Shown here piece after piece: positions 57,275-64,000 of a DNA stretch of 64,000 nucleotides. This DNA comes from Sipunculus nudus (Eukaryota > Annelida > Sipuncula > Golfingiida > Sipunculidae). Each line of letters starts with the position of its first letter. Positions within the stretch are counted from its first letter, which is position 1. Under the pieces are notes generated by a model. The model made no database searches and was not told the DNA's origin. It saw only the letters and a list, made by a program, of their open reading frames with translations. A program made the position numbers and the translations under genes. Where the stretch lies: the NCBI GenBank assembly GCA_026874595.1, contig JAPPUL010000068.1, positions 573,001 to 637,000 of the forward strand, read 5' to 3'.

Positions 57275-58297
57275 TTGAAAAAGGAAGAGCGGGTGGTATC
57301 CGGGAGCAAGTTAAGTACTGATTCTAGTACTGATTCTAATAGTACATACCGTCCAAAGACTCTTGAAGAGTTCATCGGACAAGAGGAGATAAAAGAAAAT
57401 CTAAAAGTATATATAAAGGCGGCAAAGGCAAGAGGCGATTCCCTTGATCATATACTCTTACATGGTCCGCCAGGACTTGGTAAGACAACGTTTGCAAATA
57501 TAATCGCAAATGAACTTGGAGTTGGGTTAAAGATAGTTCAGGCTCCTGTTTTAGAAAAGACGGGTGATATTGCCTCACATTTAAGTAGTCTTGCTAAAAA
57601 CGATGTCTTTTTCATAGACGAGATACACCGCTTAAAGCCTGCCGTAGAAGAATTATTATATAGTGCGATGGAAGATTTTAAGCTTGATATAGTAATTGGC
57701 AAAGGAGCAGGTGCAAGATTTATTACACTTCCTCTACAAAAATTCACACTAATCGGAGCAACAACTAAAACTGGTTTATTAACAAGTCCCTTTTTGGCAC
57801 GATTTGGGATAATAGATAGATTGGATTTCTATAATAAAGAAGTGTTGGTGGATATTGTAAAGCGTACAGCTAGTTTTATGAGTCTTGATATAGATGATAG
57901 TAGTGCTTTTGAGATTGCAAGCAGATCACGTGGAACTCCGCGAGTAGTTAACCGGATAATGAGGAGGGTACGGGATTTTTCTCAAGTTGAGGGATCTGGA
58001 CAAGTAAACTTAGAAATAGTAAATAAGACATTAGAGAGGCTCCAAATAGATGCAGAGGGTCTTGATATGATGGATCGCAGGCTTTTAAAACTAATAATTG
58101 AGCAATATAATGGCGGGCCGGTTGGTCTTGAGACCCTTGGTGTTTCGCTTGGAGAAACACCTGATACCATAGAGGACGTTTATGAGCCCTACTTAATTCA
58201 AAAAGGCTTTCTTGCAAGAACTCCAAGAGGCAGAACTACTACTAACTATTGTCATAAATACTTCAATAAAGTAATCGAAAATAACAACTTGTTCTAA
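57275..58297 (+). CDS. ruvB: Holliday-junction branch-migration ATPase RuvB
   Basis: AAA+ motor. LEEFIGQEEIKENL, Walker A HGPPGLGKTT (about 63-72), Walker B FIDEIHRL, sensor IGATTKTG and the arginine-finger-containing SPFLARFG region are present, as is the C-terminal winged helix (ARTPRGR). Length 340 is normal. Start is TTG. It completes ruvCAB. Confidence 0.97.
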   Translation: MKKEERVVSGSKLSTDSSTDSNSTYRPKTLEEFIGQEEIKENLKVYIKAAKARGDSLDHILLHGPPGLGKTTFANIIANELGVGLKIVQAPVLEKTGDIASHLSSLAKNDVFFIDEIHRLKPAVEELLYSAMEDFKLDIVIGKGAGARFITLPLQKFTLIGATTKTGLLTSPFLARFGIIDRLDFYNKEVLVDIVKRTASFMSLDIDDSSAFEIASRSRGTPRVVNRIMRRVRDFSQVEGSGQVNLEIVNKTLERLQIDAEGLDMMDRRLLKLIIEQYNGGPVGLETLGVSLGETPDTIEDVYEPYLIQKGFLARTPRGRTTTNYCHKYFNKVIENNNLF

Positions 58298-58322
58298 ACA
58301 ACAATTCTAAACAAAAACTAAA

Positions 58323-58799
58323 CTACTGGCCCTCGCCCATAATCTTAATAATATTAAATTCATTCTCGCTAACCGGCTGTATGGAAAGTCGCTGCCCAGG
58401 CCTTACCAAAAGCATATCAGATAACTTTGCATTTGCCTTTATAGCCTCTAAACTAACAAGACTCTTAAAAGACATAACCCATTTTACATCTACCATATAC
58501 CATCTTGGATTGCTTTTATCCGACTTTTTGTCATAATATCTCTGTCCTTCCAAAAAAGCCGTATCATCTACATATCCCTCTCTAACAACCTCAGCAACCC
58601 CAACAACACCCTTGTCCTTACAGTTTGAATGATAAATAAGCACCATGTCCCCGTTCTTAATCTCATCACGTAAATAGTTCCTAGCTTGATAATTCCTTAT
58701 CCCATCCCAACAGGTTGTCTTATCCTTTTCACGCTTCAAATCATCAAATGAATATACTGAGGGTTCTGTCTTAAATAACCAATATCTTTTTAATCTCAT
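58323..58799 (-). CDS. EVE-domain protein
   Basis: 158 residues of one EVE (PUA-like) domain. YWLFKTEPSVYSFDDL at the start, WDGIRNYQARNYL, MVLIYHSNC and a DVKWV strand are the family blocks. EVE domains bind modified bases in nucleic acid, and single-domain forms like this are widespread housekeeping proteins of unclear role. No restriction gene lies nearby. Confidence 0.9.
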   Translation of the reverse strand: MRLKRYWLFKTEPSVYSFDDLKREKDKTTCWDGIRNYQARNYLRDEIKNGDMVLIYHSNCKDKGVVGVAEVVREGYVDDTAFLEGQRYYDKKSDKSNPRWYMVDVKWVMSFKSLVSLEAIKANAKLSDMLLVRPGQRLSIQPVSENEFNIIKIMGEGQ

Positions 58800-58847
58800 A
58801 ATAATTATATCTACTTTAAAATAGTCTATTTAAATATCATTAAACCT

Positions 58848-58898
58848 TCTTTATCAGTTTTCTTTATCAGTTTTCTTTATGAGTTTTCTTTATGAGTT
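58848..58898 (-). repeat. 13-bp tandem repeat, four copies, past a lipoprotein stop
   Basis: Sense-strand AAAACTCATAAAG / AAAACTGATAAAG units repeat four times directly after the stop of the lipoprotein gene. Confidence 0.8.
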
Positions 58899-59636
58899 TT
58901 ATTTTTGTAACTCTAATAGTAATGGAGTTATATCAGACTTTTTGGGGCTTGACATCTTGTTTAATAAATACTTGTTTATCTTCTCCACGTTCGTAACCAT
59001 TAGCTTTTCCACTAGCTTTAGTAATTTACTTTTATCACGTGATAGTACTGTTAGCTTTGCAACTGATTTATTTGTAAATTTGTCTGATAAGCTAAGATAG
59101 TACTTTTTTACCTTTGCATCCCGAAGCCCTACTGATGCTCGTTGAATAAAATGCATAAGCCCTCCCTCAAAAAATAACAGTGAGGCAACTTCTACTTCTA
59201 AAACAAGATCATAACCCGAGCTTATCCCTTTTGGATATTCTTTTACTCCAAAGTATTTTAGATTTTCTTTACTTATATCCTCTCCTATTATTCCAACATC
59301 CACAATAAGCCTTTTTACAATCCCATCTTGTTCCTTATTCAAAGTATTTACAAAAGTCTTTCTATAAGCTTTCTTAAAATTATGTCCTTCTATAGCCGCG
59401 TTTACTCTCTTGCCAAGATCGTCTAATGCTGTGTCGTATGCTTTGTCTACTGTGAGCTTTAATAAAAATAATACTTTATTAGGGCGCTTTAAATAGCTAT
59501 AATCCTCAAAGCTTATATACTCTGGTTTTTTACTCTCACAGGATAGGAGAAACGGTAGGAGACATAATACTATTATTATCACATCTTTTATTATAAAACT
59601 TTTCTCTTTGTTCTTAAACTCTATTTTACACTTCAA
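58899..59636 (-). CDS. Putative lipoprotein, function unknown
   Basis: 245 residues. A basic N-terminus, hydrophobic run (about 17-30) and LLSC at 30-33 form a lipoprotein signal. The mature part is lysine-rich and largely helical, with no domain I recognise. Confidence 0.6.
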   Translation of the reverse strand: MKCKIEFKNKEKSFIIKDVIIIVLCLLPFLLSCESKKPEYISFEDYSYLKRPNKVLFLLKLTVDKAYDTALDDLGKRVNAAIEGHNFKKAYRKTFVNTLNKEQDGIVKRLIVDVGIIGEDISKENLKYFGVKEYPKGISSGYDLVLEVEVASLLFFEGGLMHFIQRASVGLRDAKVKKYYLSLSDKFTNKSVAKLTVLSRDKSKLLKLVEKLMVTNVEKINKYLLNKMSSPKKSDITPLLLELQK

Positions 59637-59744
59637 AGCTATTTGCTACTCTATTAAGATACTGTCCCTTTAAGGATAACTGGTTCATAACTATAACATT
59701 TTGACTGCTAAAAGTCAATCCATTACATCACACACTACTATATT

Positions 59745-60752
59745 TTACATTACTACAGGCACACTCTCCCCACAACCCCTACAACGCCCATCCGCTATCC
59801 CCAATTGCTTTACTCCTTGCATATCTCTTTTTATTAATAAGCATTTACATCTTGAACAATAGGTATCGGAAAACCCTTCTATCATTGCATTACCCACATA
59901 TACATGATTTAACTTCTCTTTTGCCATAGCGTACGCTTCTTTTAATACTTTATACCCTGTTGCTTCTATTTTTAATTTATAATCAGGATGATATGCGCTT
60001 AAATGGAGTGGGATATCTTTATCTACGCTATATATGAAATCTATTAGCTTCCTAATAGCTTCTTTACTATCATTTAATGTCGGTATTAATAGATTTGTAA
60101 GTTCAAGCACCTGTCCCGCCCTCTTCGTATCGCTTATTAACTTTATATTTTCAAGCACAGGTTCTAATAACCCTTTACATACTTTCTTATAATAACTGCT
60201 TTCTATCCCTTTTAAATCTATATTTATACCGTCTATATATGGCAAAAGCTCTTTTAACGGCTCTTTATTTATTGTCCCATTAGTTATTAGGACTGTTTTA
60301 TAGCCCAATTGCTTTAGCTTTTTGGCACTGTCATATACATATTCATACCACATCAACGGCTCACTGTAGGTATATGCTACTCCAAGGTATTTGTTGTTAT
60401 TTAAAATATTTACTAGTTCTTCAAGCTCAAGCTCTTTTGTTACATGTTCTTCTTGCGATATGCTCCAGTTTTGGCAAAATGTACAACCTAAATTACAACT
60501 GTTGCCGGCTATCGACAATATCTTAGTGCCTGGATGAAAATGATATAAGGGCTTTTTCTCTATCTGATCTACTTGTAAACTCGTTGTCTTGCCATAGTTT
60601 TTTGCATAAAATATGCCCCCTACATTCTCTCGTCCCATACAACGGGCTATGACACCTTCTTTTACCCTGCAATTAAATGGGCATAACTCGCACCGTATCC
60701 GCCCACCTTCTTCCTTTTTGTAATATGATGCCTCTTTATATACAATCCTCAT
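59745..60752 (-). CDS. amrS: AmmeMemoRadiSam-system radical SAM enzyme AmrS
   Basis: 335 residues. A cysteine-rich start (CELCPFNC and ARCMGRENVGG), the radical SAM cluster C86, C90, C93 in CNLGCTFCQNW, PLYHFHPGTK upstream of it, and a C-terminal zinc-ribbon-like pair (CSRCKC and CRGCG) are typical of AmrS. The AmmeMemoRadiSam system also has AMMECR1 and Memo proteins, which are not in this window. The reaction is unknown. Confidence 0.9.
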   Translation of the reverse strand: MRIVYKEASYYKKEEGGRIRCELCPFNCRVKEGVIARCMGRENVGGIFYAKNYGKTTSLQVDQIEKKPLYHFHPGTKILSIAGNSCNLGCTFCQNWSISQEEHVTKELELEELVNILNNNKYLGVAYTYSEPLMWYEYVYDSAKKLKQLGYKTVLITNGTINKEPLKELLPYIDGINIDLKGIESSYYKKVCKGLLEPVLENIKLISDTKRAGQVLELTNLLIPTLNDSKEAIRKLIDFIYSVDKDIPLHLSAYHPDYKLKIEATGYKVLKEAYAMAKEKLNHVYVGNAMIEGFSDTYCSRCKCLLIKRDMQGVKQLGIADGRCRGCGESVPVVM

Positions 60753-60808
60753 AAAACTAGCTCCCTCAATTTCTACTTTAATTCAAGCATTATACCATAA
60801 AACTATAG

Positions 60809-61489
60809 CTAAACAAAAGCATCGCTATAAAGACGTTTGCCTCTATGCTTTTCCCAATTAAGCAATATCTCTAATATAACTCCTATTAGCTTCTTGCGGG
60901 ATACCGGCGTCCACTTCGATACTTTATCTCCTATATATGGCAGCTTGCTACCTAAGTCGTAAAATCTCTCTAGGTATCTTAAATATCCCAAGTTCTTACC
61001 ACGAAAACTACTTGCATTGTATATTAACGACGGCTTCAATATTACCCATTCAATACCACTACTTTCAAGATATTCTTCTGCTTTTAACTTCCACTTTATA
61101 TAGCCTTCGAGAAATGGTGGCGCCCCTGCTGCGCTCATTAATACCATCCTCCTTAAACCTTTGCTTTTACCATAATCTATTAGCTTTTTCGCAAATAAAT
61201 AATTATAATCTATATACCTTTTAGACGCACTCTCTCGCAATATTGACACCAAGTGTATTAAGACATCTTTTTCGCCAACTCCAAAGTCAAACAATAACTC
61301 CTCCTCACTGCCAAAATCTACCCCTACAAGCTCTACCCTATCTTTATACTCGCTTAGTTTGCTAAATGATTGTTCTCGGACCAGGCAATATATCTTGCCC
61401 CTTATCCTTAAATCTCTTACAAGTTCTCCTACCAATGCCTTCCCTACGTAGCCTGTTGCTCCCGTTAGCCATATATTCATCTCTTCCAT
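60809..61489 (-). CDS. NAD(P)-binding epimerase/dehydratase-like protein (extended SDR)
   Basis: 226 residues with the Rossmann motif TGATGYVGKAL (about 9-19), then VDFGSEEELL and DVLIHLVSILRE. It resembles the complex I NDUFA9-like/atypical SDR group, with a YxxxK-like arrangement less clear (GYIKWKLKAEEYL). The substrate is unknown. The ATG at 61489 is chosen because GGAAGAG of the preceding repeat copy lies 8 bases upstream; an internal ATG (residue 4) has no spaced ribosome site. Confidence 0.8.
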   Translation of the reverse strand: MEEMNIWLTGATGYVGKALVGELVRDLRIRGKIYCLVREQSFSKLSEYKDRVELVGVDFGSEEELLFDFGVGEKDVLIHLVSILRESASKRYIDYNYLFAKKLIDYGKSKGLRRMVLMSAAGAPPFLEGYIKWKLKAEEYLESSGIEWVILKPSLIYNASSFRGKNLGYLRYLERFYDLGSKLPYIGDKVSKWTPVSRKKLIGVILEILLNWEKHRGKRLYSDAFV

Positions 61490-61523
61490 ATATTCATCTC
61501 TTCCATATATTCATCTCTTCCAT
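61473..61523 (-). repeat. 17-bp tandem repeat, three copies, of an epimerase gene's start region
   Basis: Sense unit ATGGAAGAGATGAATAT repeats three times. Only the last copy is in frame with the gene. The upstream copies open nine-codon ORFs (MEEMNIWKR then TGA). Confidence 0.9.
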
Positions 61524-61618
61524 CTCTTCTTTCTATTCTTTTCTTTGTTCCCATTTATTTTTCTTGTCGGATTGCTATGCCCTTTCCCTCCTGCCTCCCT
61601 GCCCATAGTGCTTAGGCT

Positions 61619-62326
61619 TTATAAGTTGTTAAACGGCAATCTTTTGTTTAATATTTCATGGACTGGCTTATAGCTCTTTCTGTGGATGGATATTGCTCCA
61701 TACTTATTTAGTGCTGCTTTATGTTCTTTTGTCGGATAGCCTTTGTTCCTCTCAAACCCATAGACTGCGTATTCTTTGCTGTAACCCTCCATAAGATTAT
61801 CTCGTATCACTTTTGACACTATTGAAGCCGCTGCTATACAGGCACTTTTACTATCTCCTTTTATTATCGACTCCTTAGGTATATCTACTACCTTTTCTAG
61901 CTTAAGTGCATCTATTAAGAGTAAGTTCGGTTTTAGCCAAAGCTCATTAAGCGCTTTATACATCGCTTCTTTTGTCGCTTTATATATATTTATTTTGTCT
62001 ATCTTCGCGGCTTCGATTATTCCTACACCAAAACTTAGCATCCCCTCTGATAACAGTTGTTCATAAATTTTAAGCCGCTTTTTATAACTTATATTCTTTG
62101 AGTCGTCTAGCCCTTCTATCTTTACTCCCATATCCAATATCACTGCACTTGCTACCACCGGACCCGCAAGAGACCCCCGACCCACTTCATCAAGGCCTGC
62201 TATATGAAATTTGCCTACCCCCTCTACCTCTCCACCATCACCTAACCCTTCCTCTCTATCTGAATATAGCATATATTCATTCTGCTTATTTAAATCATGC
62301 CTATATAAGTCTTCAAAAGTCTTCAA
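61619..62326 (-). CDS. rnhB: Ribonuclease HII
   Basis: Removes RNA from RNA-DNA hybrids. The catalytic block AGLDEVGRGSLAGPVVA gives the Asp-Glu pair, LLIDALKL a further Asp, and KGDSKSACIAAASIVSKV the fourth site. The 235 residues include a 40-residue N-terminal lead containing glycine-rich GDGGEVEGVG. It ends the conserved rimM-trmD-rplS-rnhB run. Confidence 0.94.
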   Translation of the reverse strand: MKTFEDLYRHDLNKQNEYMLYSDREEGLGDGGEVEGVGKFHIAGLDEVGRGSLAGPVVASAVILDMGVKIEGLDDSKNISYKKRLKIYEQLLSEGMLSFGVGIIEAAKIDKINIYKATKEAMYKALNELWLKPNLLLIDALKLEKVVDIPKESIIKGDSKSACIAAASIVSKVIRDNLMEGYSKEYAVYGFERNKGYPTKEHKAALNKYGAISIHRKSYKPVHEILNKRLPFNNL

Positions 62327-62380
62327 TGTTTTGTTTTAGTTAGTCTGTTACCATTTATTCTATTAGCTTAATATAATATA

Positions 62381-62881
62381 TTACTTGTCTTTTATATCTT
62401 TAGCCTCCGCTTTAGCCTCCGCTTTGGCCTCCGCTTTAGCCTCTCCTTCCTTATTGCTCTTCTTGCCTTCTAAATTCTTTGATTCTAACACTTTTTGACT
62501 TTTTGCCCTTTCTTCCTTCTTCTCGATATATCTTTTTACTTGTGCTGACTTGCCCTGGCGCCCTCTTAAATAATACAACTTTGCTCGTCGTACTCGCCCT
62601 CGTCTTAATAATACTATACTTTCTATCTTTGGTGAATGTAACGGGAATACTCGCTCTACTCCCACGTTGAAGGAGGTCTTACGCACTGTTAATGTCTTGC
62701 CTATCCCCATCCCCTTTATTCCTATTACAACTCCCTCAAATATTTGTACCCTCTCGCGTTTGCCCTCCCGTATCTTGAAATGTACCTTAACTGTATCTCC
62801 TATACTTATATCTGACAGCTTATCTTTCTTTAGGTACTCTTGCTCTACTCCTTTTAGTAGTTCTAATCTGTTTTTTGTCAT
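62381..62881 (-). CDS. rplS: 50S ribosomal protein L19 with a repeat-derived tail
   Basis: The first 115 residues match L19 ([24 protein letters not shown] in part; [30 protein letters not shown]). A further 50-residue charged tail ends in four AEAK units made by a 12-bp repeat (about 62395-62450). L19 is normally about 115-120 residues, so the tail is unusual. Confidence 0.95.
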   Translation of the reverse strand: MTKNRLELLKGVEQEYLKKDKLSDISIGDTVKVHFKIREGKRERVQIFEGVVIGIKGMGIGKTLTVRKTSFNVGVERVFPLHSPKIESIVLLRRGRVRRAKLYYLRGRQGKSAQVKRYIEKKEERAKSQKVLESKNLEGKKSNKEGEAKAEAKAEAKAEAKDIKDK

Positions 62882-62897
62882 CTTTTTATTTCCCTCT

Positions 62898-63659
62898 TTA
62901 TTTACTCTTCTTGCTTTTTACCTTTTTTTTTACTCTTTCAAAATATGATGTCAGTAGCTCAAGTTCATACAGCGTGAATAGTCGACTTTCTATTAAATCT
63001 GGCCTTTTAGATAATGTATTGTATATTGCACTTTGGTTGCGAGCCCGTTCAATCTCTTTATGGTTCCCTCTTAAATATACTTCCGGTACTTTATAACCTT
63101 TATATTCACGGGGCTTTGTATAATGTTTACACTCTAGTAAGCCTTCTATATAACTCTCTTCATTAAGTGATGCTTCATTACCCATAAGTAGACCCTTTGC
63201 CCGCAAAAGTACATCTAGTAACACTAAAGCTGCTAGGCTTCCGTTACTTATTACGTATTCTCCTATCGATAGCTTCTTTGAATCCGGATATATCTCGTAT
63301 ATACGCGCATCGAAACCTTCGTATGTTCCGCATATTAATATCAGCTCTTCTTCTTCTTTAAGTTCTTCTACTTTCTTTTGATTTAATAGCTCTCCTTCCG
63401 GTGTTAGAAATATCTTCGGCTTCTTACCTCCTCTATCTACATCCTTTAAAGCTCTGTCCAGAGGCTCGCACCTAAGCAACATCCCAGGCCCCCCTCCGTA
63501 TAATGTTGAGTCTACTTTCTTATGTTTGTCTTTTGTGTATTCTCGCCAGTTTATTACTTTTAGCTTAAACCTCTCTCCCGAAAGACTACTTCCCATTAGC
63601 CCTACGTTCGTATAATTTTCAAATATCTGCGGGTATAAGGTTAGTACTTCTACTTTCAA
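62898..63659 (-). CDS. trmD: tRNA (guanine-37-N1)-methyltransferase TrmD
   Basis: SPOUT methyltransferase that protects against frameshifting at proline and other codons. [36 protein letters not shown] and the knot loop [19 protein letters not shown] are family motifs. Starts with TTG, whose TG overlaps the TGA of a duplicated rimM end. Length 253 is normal. Confidence 0.95.
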   Translation of the reverse strand: MKVEVLTLYPQIFENYTNVGLMGSSLSGERFKLKVINWREYTKDKHKKVDSTLYGGGPGMLLRCEPLDRALKDVDRGGKKPKIFLTPEGELLNQKKVEELKEEEELILICGTYEGFDARIYEIYPDSKKLSIGEYVISNGSLAALVLLDVLLRAKGLLMGNEASLNEESYIEGLLECKHYTKPREYKGYKVPEVYLRGNHKEIERARNQSAIYNTLSKRPDLIESRLFTLYELELLTSYFERVKKKVKSKKSK

Positions 63660-63693
63660 TCACAGCCTTCTATTTCAATCATAGCCTTCTATG
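63656..63693 (-). repeat. 19-bp duplication of the rimM 3' end
   Basis: The last rimM codons and TGA stop (IEGYD-stop) are repeated once more, with one mismatch, before trmD. The extra copy reads IEGCD-stop, and its TGA overlaps the trmD TTG. Confidence 0.9.
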
Positions 63694-64000
63694 TCTTTTA
63701 AATATACGAGCTTCTTGCTTACTTCTACTCCTTTTATCAACTCCTTCCTAAATGGTAGATACTTTACAGCACATATCCTCCCTCTTTTCCCTCTCTGCAC
63801 TACCTCACCTCCAGATACACTCGCTTGTCGTATCTTTAGCAAATCTCCTGCCCCGTAGTTTACCACCTCCTCCACTTCGCCATACTTTTGCCCATTCTCT
63901 AATATGCACTCACTCCCTCGTAAATCTATTTGATAATACTCTCCCGCTTTGCTTTCTAGCTCCGGAAGCTCACTCCTATCTATATATAGTTCCTTGCCCT
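63675..64000 (-). CDS. rimM: Ribosome maturation factor RimM (5' part outside the window)
   Basis: 16S rRNA processing factor. The frame is open to the window edge, and the visible 108 residues are the C-terminal end of the N-domain and the PRC-barrel domain: GEYYQIDLRGSEC, then YGEVEEVVNYGAGDLLKI and a VKYLPF-type end. The GTG at 63875 is internal, not the start. Sits directly upstream of trmD, as usual. Confidence 0.92.
   Translation of the reverse strand, partial: GKELYIDRSELPELESKAGEYYQIDLRGSECILENGQKYGEVEEVVNYGAGDLLKIRQASVSGGEVVQRGKRGRICAVKYLPFRKELIKGVEVSKKLVYLKDIEGYD

Noticed and set aside
58323-58799. EVE protein as part of a modification-dependent restriction system
   Set aside because: It is a single EVE domain without nuclease fusion, and no restriction or modification genes are adjacent.

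Overview
The window looks like a low-GC (about one third G+C by eye), Gram-negative chromosome from a sulfur-metabolising bacterium. The Gram-negative reading rests on several lipobox proteins, an outer-membrane beta-barrel candidate, PBP1A, and a MurE with the meso-diaminopimelate DNPR motif. Sulfur metabolism is shown by DsrC, the whole DsrMKJOP membrane complex and DsrEFH. No rRNA, tRNA, transposase, phage gene or CRISPR array was found. The lineage cannot be fixed from this window; an uncultured Desulfobacterota- or Nitrospirota-like group would fit, but that is a guess.

Layout. 1-6.3 kb (+): distal half of a division/cell-wall (dcw) cluster, murD-ftsW-ftsQ-ftsA-ftsZ, then a TPR lipoprotein and a PAS-only protein. 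9.4-12.7 kb: citrate synthase (-) and a B12-binding radical SAM protein (+), diverging from a 431-bp promoter region. 12.8-20.0 kb (-): dsrC-M-K-E-F-H-J-O-P. 20.3-26.8 kb: dapF, a TPR membrane protein, a class V aminotransferase and PEP carboxylase. 27-37.2 kb: an acidic 680-aa protein, a lipoprotein, an orphan sigma-54 response regulator, a metallophosphoesterase, a beta-barrel candidate, an FtsB/DivIC-like protein and PBP1A. 37.2-38.7 kb: a decayed Na+-dependent (SLC6/NSS) symporter. 38.9-42.4 kb: class II aldolase, rpsT, HU/IHF, a secreted protein and trpF. 42.5-51.2 kb (+): proximal half of the dcw cluster, rsmH-ftsL-murE-murF-mraY, then pyrK and alr. 51.3-58.3 kb (+): mrp, a STAS protein, metK, a CHAT protein, yebC and ruvCAB. 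58.3-64 kb (-): EVE protein, lipoprotein, amrS, an NAD(P)-binding epimerase-like protein, and rnhB-rplS-trmD-rimM (rimM runs off the edge).

How the genes work together. The Dsr block would link a membrane quinone/heme module to the cytoplasmic HdrD-like DsrK and its substrate DsrC; DsrEFH passes sulfane sulfur to DsrC and, in known organisms, marks the sulfur-oxidising version of the pathway. dsrAB is not in the window. The two dcw segments plus PBP1A, alr, dapF and an FtsB-like protein cover much of peptidoglycan synthesis and septation, but ftsI, murC, murG, murB and ddl are not here. PEP carboxylase and citrate synthase feed C4/C6 acid synthesis.

The most unusual property is pervasive tandem duplication, concentrated at gene ends. 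Four genes carry extra copies of their 3' ends just past the stop (murE about 172 bp, ppc about 145 bp, dsrC 16 bp, rimM 19 bp). Three carry duplicated start regions that create short upstream ORFs (ftsL, alr, the epimerase). Three leaders hold arrays with an exact 11-bp unit, all-purine-rich and Shine-Dalgarno-like on the sense strand (dsrO, dsrM, the symporter pseudogene), and the ftsA leader is similar. Repeats inside coding regions have unit lengths in multiples of three. This pattern is the best candidate for undescribed biology in the window.
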